Shown: positions 23,285 through 34,623 of the stretch, piece by piece
Layout: the number at the start of each line of letters is the position of its first letter
Position numbering within the stretch: position 1 is the first letter of the stretch
Assembly (NCBI GenBank): GCA_022496805.1
Contig: CM040086.1
Span: forward strand, 13,704,501-13,768,500
Reading direction: 5' to 3'
Source: Pohlia nutans
Lineage: Eukaryota > Streptophyta > Bryopsida > Bryales > Mniaceae
Length of the DNA: 64,000 nucleotides
The notes under the pieces: generated by a model
Databases searched by the model: none
What the model was told of the DNA's origin: nothing
The model's input: only the letters and a program-made list of their open reading frames with translations
Made by a program: the position numbers and the translations under genes

Positions 23285-23661
23285 TTGTCCTAAAACCACC
23301 AACTTAAGCAATCTGGACTATTTCTGGCAGTCCTAAATTCGAAAAAAAAATATGACCGCATTCGAAATAGGTTTTGATGAGGATTGCAAAAATTTGCAAC
23401 ATCTAATTTGCATTTGTTAATTTTATACAAAATTCCAAAGTGGAAAGTAACCTGCGACCCAAATCAAACCTCTAGGTTCCCCCATGTTCACACTTTGTTG
23501 TTCCTAATTCCGCTCATGAGCTAACCCAAAACCACCAACTATTTCTTGGTGTGCCATTGGTCTCCTTCAATAGTGAAATTGGTGGTTTTAGGTCTCAACT
23601 GTGGTGGCCCCAAGAAAAGTCTACATGTCATAATTGGGGGAGGTGGTGGTTTTAGGACATC
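23285..23661. mobile_element. MITE, CCACCAACTTAAGCAATCTGG family, copy 1
   Basis: About 377 bp with inverted ends TTGTCCTAAAACCACCA and TGGTGGTTTTAGGACA. The interior (TTTCGAAATAGG-type block, TTGCAACATCTAATTTGC, GTGAACA..TTTGTTGTTCCTAA, CTCATGAGCTAA) matches 54884-55279 in inverted orientation. No ORF. Confidence 0.75.
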
Positions 23662-23791
23662 CTACCTTACTTCTTCATACTAGGAATCAATGTTCGTTTT
23701 TTTTACTATGCTTTCACCCAAAAGGTTGCACAAAAGGTGGAAGAAAATACTCACACTCTCAATACATGAATAAAAGACCTTGGAGTTGTAT

Positions 23792-24023
23792 TTAACCTTT
23801 AAAGGTCCAGAGAGCCCTTTCCGACCAGTATTATACAGCAATATTTTGTTGTATTTGGCATGGTTCCACACCTATTGGTTTAAGACCAAAAGTGAAGTTT
23901 AAATTCACCTCAACATAATTTGAATGAGCTATTGGGGTCTCAATTTGGATCTTTCTATTTTTACAACAAATGTCAAATATACGCTAATGTATCTTCTATC
24001 CCCATCAGCCCTTTAAGGGTTAA
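23792..24023. mobile_element. TTAA-flanked MITE
   Basis: 232 bp, TTAA-CCTTTAAAGGTCC on the left and CCCTTTAAGGG-TTAA on the right. Interior unlike the 8152 subgroup, so it is a separate subfamily that shares only the ends. Confidence 0.65.
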
Positions 24024-25125
24024 TACATAAATGAAACAAGACCCTTCACATACCCTTAAATTACTCACATTCATGTACAATCCCCTAAAGTAAAAGGAAC
24101 TCTCATGCATTGTCAGGAACAGTTCTGCAATATTACAAGGAGAAGGCATTGTTTTTCACTCAATAGATGAGTCAAATGGCACCACTTTGCACTCACTGCC
24201 CAGGCACTCAAGACTTGATGAGTACAATTTGTCACATAGGACAAGTGTATATAGTGAATTTTGACATTGTTTTGAGTGAGAAGTGATTTGCTAGTAGTGC
24301 AAGATAGAATACTCTGCAGTGTATTGCTACCGTTCCAGAATGCGGATCAAAGATTCTTGTGAAGGATAGTGAAGAAAAAGTGACAATGGTGGAGGAAGAG
24401 CAACGAATTGCATTAGACTATGCACACGTTACTAATTAAAATCATTCAATTCAGAAATGACAAGCACGACCAATTAATCACTCAAATCAAGTCAAGTCAT
24501 TACACTTCAATTCATTTATGTCATCACAACCATTGCGCTATAATGAGTATACTTCTAGAAATAACAGAATGCTTCTAGAGGTAATTAAACTGAGAGAATA
24601 AAGACGAACACTCCAGAATTCAAAATAAAAAAATAAAAAATTGTGTGCAAAACACAGTGGCATCTAATTAAAAAGAATGTGCAATTGGCATCTAGTATAT
24701 GATTTCTGGTACAAGCCATCGATGGGCGTTTGAAAGTAGATAATGTAATCAGACCTAGAAAACGTGACTGTGACGACGACATAACGAACATGCATGAGTC
24801 GGACCTTGCTCAAGCATCTATGAATTCCTCGAATGATCGATTCCTCATTCTAAAGCTCTTGATCAAGGTCTCGGAGGTACCGCTCCACATTGAGGTGCCG
24901 GTAATCTGATCAACACGGCAAACAGCACGAGAATCAGATCGGACCGCTAAGATCTACCGCTAGCTAAAATCTGGATGACTGCATGAATCGCGTAGCACGT
25001 CTGCTATGTCTGAATTCACATGGTGAGAATTCACATGGTGAGAAGAAGTACTACATCATGATCGACGTTTTGTTTCTGTTTTGACAAAACATGAAATAAT
25101 GAAGATACATCATCGAGTACGAGTC

Positions 25126-27642
25126 TTAGTGCGAGTACGATTTGAACATGGACAGGCCGGAGCGATCGGGATCATCGAGCTCGGGGTCGACGACATGATC
25201 CGTGACTTTCTCCCGGCGCCGCTCGCTGTGAGCGTTGATGGCGAATTTCAAGCTGTTGACGTGCAAGCCCTTGCGCTGCTCCTGCGCGTTCCACTCAGAG
25301 ACGTAGTACTCCTCCTCGGAGGCGCCCTGCTTGGGGCCGAAGAACATCCCGCCCCACATGGGGAAGTACACGAATGCCACCAGCGTCGTCATGGCGATGA
25401 TCATGAGGCCCATGAAGACGAGCCCCTGCTCGGTGTGGTACCGCGTGGACGTGAAAAACAGGGCCTGCGTGACGACGGAGCCCAAGTTGCCGCCTGCGGC
25501 CGTGATTCCGATCACGCCTCCGAGCGACCTCCGGGAAATGAACGGAACGATACCGAACGTGGCGCCGCACGAAGCCTGGACGAAGATGGAGAAGATGATC
25601 AGCACACAAACGGCGCCGCCCAGGCTGCTCATTGCCCCGAGTAAAACGCACAGTATGCCGCCCATTGTTTGAACGAACCAGAGGTACCAGAGACGCCCGC
25701 GCATGCCGTTACGGCGCGACGCTTTATCGGACAGGTACCCCCCGATGGGCCGCGAGAAGATGTTCATCAGCCCGGAGATGGCCGCGATCGTCCCTGCCGT
25801 TGTCAAGTTCAAGTTGAAGCGGTCGTAGAAATACTCCGCGATGATGTTGTCCACTGTGAGCTCCACCCCGAAGCAGTAGCCGTAGAGCAGCACGAACACC
25901 CATGTTCGCGGACTCGTCACCGCGTAGTATAACGCCTGCCATCACCCCAACATCAGCCCACAATTAATAACGACACAAATCTCGCTAGAGCTTCAGCACA
26001 TATTTGCAAGGCGCGTTTCGAAACAACGAAGTCATTCCCTTATTCGAAACGAATATGATCAAACGCCCTTTAGCAATGCAACGTTTTGAAGCACGTTTCG
26101 ACTCGTTTCGAAACTACGTTTTCGTTGCAACTATGCAGTTCAGGGACAACAATCATCATTGGTACTGATCGATGGAAATAATGTTCATGGCGAGGGTGGG
26201 CTGGTTGACATCATGAAGTGTTCTCGATTAGTACATTCCGGAAACTATCTTTGGAAGAATGCCCATCTGCGTTGACTTGATAGTAGTTGCCGTCGGGCAA
26301 ATCTTGGCCGAGGAAGAGAATTAGGAGGCCCATGATGATGTGGAGTGATCCGGGGATGAAAAATGCGATGCGCCATGCGAGGAACGCGGGGGTGTGACCA
26401 CTGCAAGTAAGAATCCAATGCAGTCAGCAATATGAATGACTGGTAAATATTTACTTCTCGACTGAGACCTAGATGATACTCATGTGATACTCTGGCGGGT
26501 ATAACGAAGATATATGAGGGAATATATATTGTGTCATTTTCTCATTTTACTTGATGAAAATGACACAGTTGATTCCATCAAGTAAAATGAGAAAACGAGA
26601 GAATGAGAAAATGAGACAATGTTGATTCCATCAAGTACGTACGTGTCGCGGATGAATTGAAAGAGGAGTGGCATGATGATTTGCGTAGCGCCCCCGCCGA
26701 GATTCCCCCATCCGGCAGCAATACCGTTGGCCGTTCCGACGATGCGAGTGCTGAACATGGTACTCACCCAGTACTCACACGACACGAACGTCGCCAGCGA
26801 GAACCCGATGAAGAACCGGCACAGCACGAACCCGGCCGCGTCCTCCACGAGCGCCATGCCGAACACCGCCGGCGCGATGATCATGATCAGAAACGCGGAC
26901 CCGTAACGAGGTCCGATCAGATCGCACACCGCACCCATCATCAACCTGGACAAAATCGAACCTGCACATAGAAAACCACAGTCACTAAGCTGCAGCTGCA
27001 AAAACGCCGCAATATTCTACGACCCGTTTCAGGATCAGATCTCTACGATATGTTTCCAAGTCACTGCATCAGCAATGCCCATTTCATGACTTATCGATGC
27101 AATGTTGATTGTTGGTTGCGATTTAGCCCCTAAGCGTCTTAAACGCCCAATATGGCTATCTGCATCGCTGAAATTTGTAACTGTGTCATTTTCTCATTTC
27201 ACCTTGGTTTTCTGATTACAATACATCATATTAAAGCTCTGTTTCTACACTACAAGATCAACAGTGTCGATCCTGTCAAACAGATGATTTGCAGCAGGGG
27301 GTCTGATTTTCCTACACTACAGAAAATACGCAGTGGACGCTTACCAGACACGGCGGCGATGGAGCCGTGGCCAATGTCGGACTTGGTGAGGTTGAGATTG
27401 TCCCGGATGATGGGAATGAGCGGCGGCGCAGCGAACGTGGAGAGGAAGCAAGTGAAGAAGGAGATCCACGCCAGATGAAACGACAGCATGTGAGGTCTGG
27501 CCAAGCTGTGCACTTTGCAAATCATGGCCTTGTGCTCGGAGTCCACCGGGAGCTCGAACTCGGGCGCCATCACTGGCAGCTCGAACACTTGCCCACTTCC
27601 ATCCAGAATGACCTTGAGCGGTTCAATATGTGGATCCCCCAT
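25126..27642 (-). CDS. NRT2: high-affinity nitrate transporter, NRT2 type (nitrate/nitrite porter, MFS)
   Basis: Proton-coupled nitrate importer of the plasma membrane; plant NRT2 proteins usually work with the small partner NAR2/NRT3, which is not in the window. Exons: 27642-27345, 26961-26643, 26400-26235, 25935-25126; phases 1, 2, 0 close to 1593 nt, 530 aa, the same length as Arabidopsis NRT2.1. Landmarks: [11 protein letters not shown] near the N-terminus, [12 protein letters not shown] in TM1, [26 protein letters not shown], the first NNP signature [35 protein letters not shown], the second NNP-type glycine motif [11 protein letters not shown] and a hydrophilic C-tail with [10 protein letters not shown]. 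The third donor, CGGAAT|GTACTA, was chosen because it gives KDSFRNALYYAV, aligning without gap to NRT2. ATG at 27642 fits the family start MGD; an upstream in-frame ATG at 27666 is an alternative. Confidence 0.95.
26534..26637. repeat. short direct and inverted repeats in NRT2 intron 2
   Basis: Contains TTTTCTCATTTTACTTGATG and its complement CATCAAGTAAAATGAGAAAA about 15 bp apart, plus two copies of TTGATTCCATCAAGTA. The word GTGTCATTTTCTCATTT recurs in intron 1 (about 27183). Confidence 0.7.
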
Positions 27643-27983
27643 TGCTTGCAAATTTTGCACACTCAATCAATCACGTCTCCGTAACAATCACTGAGTTGAG
27701 CACCTGTAAGTTAACTGATCATCACGCGCCGGCGGACTCTCTCTCGGTGGTGTATCAGTCAAGACCTTGAAACCTCAACTGATCCAACAACAAGGGAGTT
27801 GGATCCTCACGTATAAGTACTCTTCGTGAATTGTACCCGAGGTAAAGTTTTTGCGTGATTTACTCAAGTAGACCGGTACATATACGAGCTAGAATTTCAC
27901 GAGGTCTGCTGCAATTCGCCGCAGTCTGGCAGTTACTTTATGACCGTAGACAACAGTGTACAGCCAGAAATTATTCCAAGAGC

Positions 27984-28887
27984 CAGTGCTCAAAATTGAA
28001 GTCTTCAGTGCCCTTCAAATGGGTTTTGGGGCTTCAAAAAATACCTCTATAAAAATTGCCCTTCAAAACATTATCCTAATGTAACGGTGGTCCCATCACT
28101 TGAAGGGCTTGGTGAAAAATGCCCATCATTTACTATTCATCACAAGTATATGAAGTCCGGCATTTACAAGAAACAAAATGGAGTCAAATTCAAATTTTGA
28201 GACTCTAAAAGTCAAACTGCTAGAGTGCCAATTCACCCTAGTTGAAAGTGCCAAACTGTCAGTTCACTTTCATTTCAAGTTTTCAATTCTGGAGTGCCAA
28301 AGTAGAGACTTTCGTCTTCCTGCCTTTCTGAGTCTTGCTAAGTTGAGATCCAACTTGCCCGTCGATTAGAGCTCAAATATATGGAAGGTAGTTGAGATCC
28401 AACTTGCGAAGTTTGTTTGATCGATTAGATCTATATGTTGTTGGCCTACTACCAGTGAACTATATTAATTTCAAGGTATCTGTAAGATCAAATCACTTAT
28501 TGTGACTGTATTATTGTTGAATTAAATTGCTTAATCGATCACATGCAAATTGCTTCAATCTTTTATTTACACAACTTGTAAATTAAGCTTAGGGTTCAAT
28601 TTCAAGAGCACACACCTCTCTAATGCAACATAGTGTTGATAGCCTAAGTTGACAAGCGTAGGGCATTGCCACTTTAGGAAGTGGAATTAGACAATTGATT
28701 CTTCATTTTTTTTATTGCAACGAAAGCATGTATCATACAAATTATGCATAATTTTAATATGAGTTTTATATTTCTTTGAAAATCCTCCATTGACGTCTTG
28801 AATTTGGAGGTGCCCTTCAATTGAAATGCGGAAATTTTAGAGCCCTTCAATATGAAATTCATATGAGGACTTCAATTTTGAGCACTG
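27984..28887. mobile_element. hAT-like non-autonomous transposon upstream of NRT2
   Basis: 904 bp with ends CAGTGCTCAAAATTGAAGTC and its complement (GACTTCAATTTTGAGCACTG with one small difference inside). It is flanked by a perfect 8-bp repeat CCAAGAGC (27976-27983 and 28888-28895). An 8-bp duplication with CAGTG-type termini is the hAT pattern. Sub-terminal TGCCCTTCAA words recur inside both ends. No transposase. It starts about 340 bp upstream of the NRT2 ATG. Confidence 0.85.
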
Positions 28888-29697
28888 CCAAGAGCCTAGA
28901 TGTAGATTGAAATCTAGGAAAATGGGAAGATAGAAGCTCTGATAATAGTAAATGGGAAATAGTGGGAAAATGAAAAACAGTATTCACCGGTGAGAAGTGG
29001 AGGACCGCAGCCTGGAAACCATCGGTGGTTACTGCATTTCTGATTATTCTGGCATTCTGCCCTGCTGGAGGTTTTATTTAGTGTGCGTATTTATAAATCA
29101 AGTGGGTCGTGCGGTTGGGTACAGTAAAAATATGTGACGCCTCGGTGAAGGGTTGGAGCTCCTGTCAAGGATATGGGAGCAGCAGTAATTATCTTTTGTC
29201 AGGAGACGTTTTAGCATTTCTGCTACTTTTCCAGGGCTTGAAGACTCCTTGAGTGGATGCTCTTTTCATATTAATCTACTAGTGGGACCCGTGCCGTTGA
29301 GCACATTGAGCTTGGGTTGTCTCCTCAACGGATTCCAGCGCGGAACAGTCGAGTGAGACAAAGCGTGTTGTATTGTATAATAGATAGGTAATACCAGGGT
29401 AATTCACATGTGCTACCTAGGTGTTGATGTGTTGATGGCTTCGTTTACTAAATATACAACTCAAGGTTGAATCTGTATCTTATTTATAGTGGAAAATTTG
29501 AGTGTAGTATGTAGAATATGTTTCCATGGTCATGGGCCCAAGAATTTAGGGGTTAAAGACACGTCTTAAATGAAATTCATCAGTGTCTAAACCTAGTAAA
29601 ATCACAATTCAAACACATCTTGACTCCATATAGGAAATTTGGCTACTATTCCAAAAAAATCCCAAATTAGCCAGCCAAATTTATGTAGCAATTTGGT
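28888..29697. other. gene-free
   Basis: Contains the Helitron-like copy at 29279-29384 and, at about 29520-29557, a fragment reading TTAGGGGTTAA. That fragment is the right end of a TTAA-family member facing the left end of the next one at 29698; both share CCATGGTCAT. No gene seen. Confidence 0.45.
29279..29384 (-). mobile_element. short Helitron-like hairpin element, copy 3
   Basis: 106 bp on the minus strand. Read in its own direction: A|TCTATTATACAATACAAC at the 5' end, a long central stem, terminal hairpin GTGC-TCAACG-GCAC, GGGTCCCA, CTAG|T. This copy has all formal Helitron ends: 5' TC, 3' CTAG, and A and T as flanking bases. Confidence 0.65.
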
Positions 29698-30557
29698 TTA
29701 ACCCCTAAACATCTGGCCTATGACCATGGAATCTTGTTTTACCTATCACATTGAATTTTGGCACTTTGAATAAGATAAGAATTTAACTTTACATTTTTAG
29801 TAAGTGAAGCTATGTGTCTTTTTACGCATCATGAACTTTCATAAATTCTAGTGAAATTTTGAAATTACTATGTTTTTTTGAAGTGATTGTAAAGAAAATT
29901 GTTATAAATTACAAAATAGGACTCAAAACTTTCATTTTCTTTACCCAATGTAAAAAATTACAATGAAGAATAGTACAATAAATGAAAATCAACCATTTAT
30001 CTAAATTTAGAATGATTCCCTACACCATGGAATACCCACAAAACTTGTAACTCCAATAAAACACTCAATTTTCAAAGTTTTCCAAAATTTCAAAATGGAG
30101 TAGAAACTAGACTTGGTAACGTTCATTTTGTTAGTTTAGATCATATGCAATAGAACTCATTTTCATGGCCTAAATTAACTTGAAACAAGAAAAAAAAATC
30201 CAAAATATAGTACATGGTGTATTGTTTTTACTACTCTTTTCGTGATTTGGACCCCAATGGCCTTTTTTGAGTGGGCATCGGGTCATTGACATTACATACA
30301 CTTTATTCATGCCGTTCTCAAAAAAGGAACAAAGTTCTTTCCTATCTATCTATCTATCATAGGACTCCATGTCAAATCCAAAAATAGCATGACCTTGATT
30401 TTAATTTGGAGAGGTGGCTTGTGGCATAACCAATGACAAACCTTTATGAAAAAGATTGGATGAAAATATCTTCATCTACCCTGTAATATTTTAATTCACT
30501 TTAAATAAGCTACGTCCATCTACCAATATATGGCTGCAACGACATTTTAAGGGTTAA
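29698..30557. mobile_element. TTAA-flanked element, long form (860 bp)
   Basis: Left end TTAA-CCCCTAAACATC, right end TTTTAAGGG-TTAA. The inside is AT-rich, has no long ORF, and contains a retroposon-like copy at 30252-30360 that inserted later. Confidence 0.55.
30252..30360 (+). mobile_element. short retroposon, (TATC)n-tailed family, copy 1
   Basis: Shares GTGGGCATCGGGTCATTG and ACACTTTATTCATGCC with the copies at 37180-37316, 41165-41290, 44350-44460 and 60722-60845, and ends in CTATCTATCTATC. Nested in the TTAA element 29698-30557. Confidence 0.6.
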
Positions 30558-31449
30558 ATTAACAACAAAAATTTCATTGCATGACCATATGGACAATTAG
30601 TGATGATGGAGAGAATTTGAATCATTGGGGTGTAATTTTTGGATGGTTTTAGGTCAATGTGCCAATATTCAAAACTTAGAGCATCTCCACTAGCAATATG
30701 GATTTTTTTTAATTGTGGAAAAACGGATGAGAATAGATATGAGGGATTTGACCGCATGTGCGAGTTAACCCTAATACATTTGGATCGAGAGGGTGGCAAT
30801 CAACCTAAATTCTTCCAAGCACGAACCATAAAAGAAAGTGGCTCTCCAATCACTATTATTAGACTATAAATTAATTAGATAGAAGGAGTAAAATCAGGGT
30901 AACCTAAGTTGATGTAAATTGGTATAAACATTGCTAGCACCAATTAACAATAACACCACCAATACATCTCAATCTAAAAACAACCAATGCAAGTAAAGAT
31001 AACCAGGGCTACAACAAATTAATCATAAACATGATTAATAACAAGCAACATAACCATGACTAATACAAACAACAAATCACCATTCATTTACTAATGAGAC
31101 AATACAAGGAAATTTTAGAAGGCCATGGCCCATCAAATTGTGATAAAGATCACATAAAGGCCTTATTCATTAAATTGAGACAAAATGCTCATTTTAAGAC
31201 TTTCAAAAACAAATACAAAGTTCTAGTGAACTAATTGTTGGCAATCACGACAAATTAATTACAATTTATTCACAACCGGCAAGAGTCAACCAATTAATAA
31301 CCGAGTCTTCCTACTACTAAGTATGTTGAAGAATCCCAATCTCTTAAACACTTGGATCGGGAACTTACCAAGAATGAGATTGCATTAGCCATTAGGCAAC
31401 TTAATTCAACTATAAGTTTGAATTGCCAAGGGCTTGTCATTTGCAGCTT
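30558..31449. other. gene-free
   Basis: AT-rich. A TTAGAGCATCTCCACTAGCA word at about 30677 resembles the end of common plant MITEs, but I find no partner end. No gene seen. Confidence 0.4.
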
Positions 31450-31710
31450 GGGGAAGTCACTTAGTGTAAATTTTGGGTACATATGAGCACACAAAGGGTA
31501 TTTAATAGGGGGCTTTGAAATAATTGGAATATTTTACTATTTATAGTATATTTAGGGTATATTCTAATAATATTCATAAAATATTCTCCAATTGGTTTCA
31601 AAAAACCCTATATTATTTCTATAAATTTATAAATTTTTATCTCAAATGAATAAAAGACACCCTATATGTATTTTTCGATAGTTATTAAAATTCTTAACAG
31701 TGACTTCCCC
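31450..31710 (+). mobile_element. MITE-like repeat, copy 2 (AAGTCACTTAGTG family)
   Basis: 261 bp with inverted ends GGGGAAGTCACT and AGTGACTTCCCC; collinear with 3414-3682. The better-preserved ends here define the family terminus. Confidence 0.7.
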
Positions 31711-34261
31711 GGGTTGTAGCCATTACGGCCCTTATGTAATATCACATGTACCTTCGTATTGTCATATGACCACTGCAACAAATGTTACCTTTGTAATATC
31801 ACTGGCGAACTTTGTAATATCACCGGCCGCCACAACAATGTTTTGTTGTCTAAACTTCATGAACAACTATCACCGCTTAAACCACGAACAACCTATAATA
31901 TTGAAAGCTTACACTTTGCTAAAAGAGCATCAATGCTTACACTATTGGTTGTTGACTCTTCATGAAGATATTGGAACCACCAAATCCTCACAGGTCCCCT
32001 TGCTACTTATATCTATCAACTATCAAAGAGTTCCCAGTCTTTCCACAAATTCAAAAATCAATCACCCTAAATTCAATTGTGAATTACCAACTGAAGGTCA
32101 CAATTCCAACGTAACCGCATAATAGATCTTGATATAAAGACCCCGCCAATTAAATCGTTTACCCAGCCCTGTTGCTTCGTTGATATGCCACTTTGTTGTA
32201 ATGAAGGCTCGCTACCCTCAACTTGATATCTTTAGAAGGTTGTTTTTCACGTCGAAACCCACCGCCGTTAAGTTCTAACAATGCCTTCAAGTTTCAACAA
32301 CACCTTCAAATCTCAACAACTCTACATCTTATTTCAACAGTTGACACTCTGAGAATCCAAGTACTCAAAGATCACTACTACAACTATAATTCAACCTTTT
32401 CATCGATCAAAATACCTTCTAACCATTGATCAACGCACCAGCAAGGCTTCGCCACTCATTCAAAGACCTTGTGAAATGTGATGGTCTGGCCTAAAATACT
32501 CTCATTCAAGCTTCATCTAAGTCGTGCTTTCATTCATTTCGGCCCTCATCTGCTGATATTCCTCTACTACCATTAATCCCCTAGTTTGGCACCATTTACG
32601 CCATGCTAGCTTAGCCTACGCTATCTTATCCTTGTCTGTGCTATAATAGCGAAAACTGCGCCATCTTCTTGATGCCTACACTATATAATCGTGTTCTACA
32701 CTAATTTAACTTTGTAGACTAGAATGTGGAGCTTTCTACCCCCAAGTAGTGGTTTTCAAACCAAATTGGCGCCCTTTACACCAATTTGATGTTCTAACTA
32801 CCAAAACGTACTACAAACTCTAATTTCTACCAAAGCCTGTTAACCGATCACTCTAATTTATCATCATGGGGTTGTCATACTCCAAGCTACAATAGTCTCA
32901 CATTGCATGATAATTTGCAAAACCAACCCTTGACTAATCTAAATTCTACCAATTCACACCGATTCCATAAAATTGAAATGCACCATCAAAATCCAATTGC
33001 ATACTATTCACTCCAAGAATCAATTTCACGGTAAAACATCTAACCACCTACTACATGATCTATTAAAATACTACCAATGATTCAAATCTAACAAAACACA
33101 TAGAATAAATATGTAAAATCACTAAATACCACAATAATTGTTTTACCGTGGTTGGTGCACCATTTGGACGGTTTACAATGGGTTGGGGAATAATTTATTT
33201 GGACTGTGATAGTGGGAATTGTAACCAAGTCTAGGGCCCTCAAAATCACTCTTGCTAGTGTATCTTTTCTTCTTAATCCTTAAACTTCAAAGCAAGTCCC
33301 ACCAGTAGTAAAGATACCATTCTCCGAGGACATGCCCAAGCAAAATCATTGTACATGTGTGGAATTGGGCAGTACTTACTTGGGCATCTTCCTCGGCAGT
33401 GCCACCTTCTCTTCTAGTGCCCTATGGGCTTATTTTGAGAGAATAATGATGAAAAAATGAGTTTTTTCAACTAAAATTGAAATGGATTAGTGCTTTAGAA
33501 AGGTGATGAAAGCGAGGCAAGATTTAGAAAATATGCATGTTTTAGGCAATTGTACATTCGAAGGAAATTGCAAAGAGTATCGGTGGAGAGGGAGGGGAGG
33601 GAATCAGGTAGCTTAAGACCTTGATGCATATTAGTGGTGGCAACGCATGCTAGTGTTGTTCAACAATGTTTTATTTTTGGAATGACACTATTCACTCCAT
33701 TCACTATTCATAAAGGATTTGAGACATTTTCATTGATTTTTCACGTTAATCAAGGGGCGACTATTGGGGGCGACTTTTTATTTTATTTCTTATTCTTTTG
33801 GGTTGCCCGTCCAGAACCCTCTTGATGTTTCAGGATTAATTACACATCATAATTGCACAATCAATATGTAATGACTTCTAAGTCGTTCACTTACTATTTT
33901 CAAGAGTCTATTTGAATAATGTTGATGGGAAACAACGTTTTTCTTTTTTCTAACTATACTTTCCCAAATTTCTTTACAAAATATGGCATTTCTCTTTTGT
34001 TAAGGAAAAAAATTGAAAAAAAATTGATTTCTTTCGCCAAATAATCTTTGTGTTTTTTTTTAAGATAGCCAGATTTCGTGAAAAAAAAACTACCAAAGCA
34101 TGAAGAAACACTATCAAAATATGATTGTTAGCTTAAAATTTTGCCAAATATTCTTTCCCAAACTTTTTTACGTCGCCAGTTGACTTTAAAAAAAAATAAC
34201 ACAGGAAAAACACTGATGGGAAATTACATGGTGAGGTCTGATTTTGTGGATGACCTTCAAA
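31711..34261. other. gene-free, one small MITE
   Basis: Only short ORFs without recognisable motifs. Slightly richer in C and less repetitive between 31.7 and 33.0 kb, perhaps a decayed element or pseudogene, but nothing could be identified. The MITE at 33300-33419 lies here. Confidence 0.4.
33300..33419. mobile_element. CACTA-like MITE (copy of 60147-60266)
   Basis: Ends CACCAGTAGTAAAG and CTCTTCTAGTG; the interior GAGGACATGCCCAAGCAAAA and GGAATTGGGCAGTACTT is the same as at 60147-60266. The left end has decayed from CACTAGTAGAAAAG. Confidence 0.6.
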
Positions 34262-34577
34262 GTGCAATCCCAGCTAAGGGGTCTCTTTATTTCTCCCCAT
34301 CGAGCGTGGCTCGGATGCCAGGCTCGGTGGGGTTCATTTTTCTGGCCCTCCCCGTTTTGGCCCCTTGGGGACTTTTTTTGGTTTTTTTTTTTGCTAATTT
34401 TGGGGCCTGTGGCCCCAAATTACTCTAGGAAGCTTCCTATGAGATCAAGTAAGGGCCCCCTCAACTTAAAAATAGGGGACAGGTTTTACCTCACCCTTGC
34501 CACCCCCTCCCGAACCTGGCTTCCGAGCCACGCTCAATGGAGGGATTTAGACAGATCCCCATCTAAGCTAGACTTGC
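34262..34577. mobile_element. MITE with conserved GGGGCCTGTGGCCCC core, copy 2 (long ends)
   Basis: About 316 bp with inverted arms of about 60 bp containing GAGCGTGGCTCGGATGCCA on the left and TGGCTTCCGAGCCACGCTC on the right. The inner core is GGGGCCTGTGGCCCCAAATTA. No coding capacity. Confidence 0.8.
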
Positions 34578-34623
34578 GAGAACGGAGGACTCGCTCACGT
34601 AGATTCTGTTGGCGGCAATAGAG

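Larger units (their letters stand above)
22450..25125. other. gene-free repeat region between ABCC13 and NRT2
   Basis: Contains the elements at 23285-23661 and 23792-24023. A degenerate foldback-like segment at about 24150-24290 shares TCACTTGATGAG and GTCACATAAGACAAG-like words with 56244-56386. The rest is AT-rich with no recognisable gene. The end of this stretch is the NRT2 3' flank. Confidence 0.5.

Noticed and set aside
25081..25672. Plus-strand ORFs of 113-187 aa
   Set aside because: Antisense of the GC-rich last exon of NRT2.
31450..31710. Solo LTR interpretation
   Set aside because: No TG..CA ends, no primer-binding site after it, and the ends form an inverted pair.
31700..32122. 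140-aa ORF after the 31450 repeat
   Set aside because: No similarity to gag, protease or any motif; composition fits chance in C-richer DNA.
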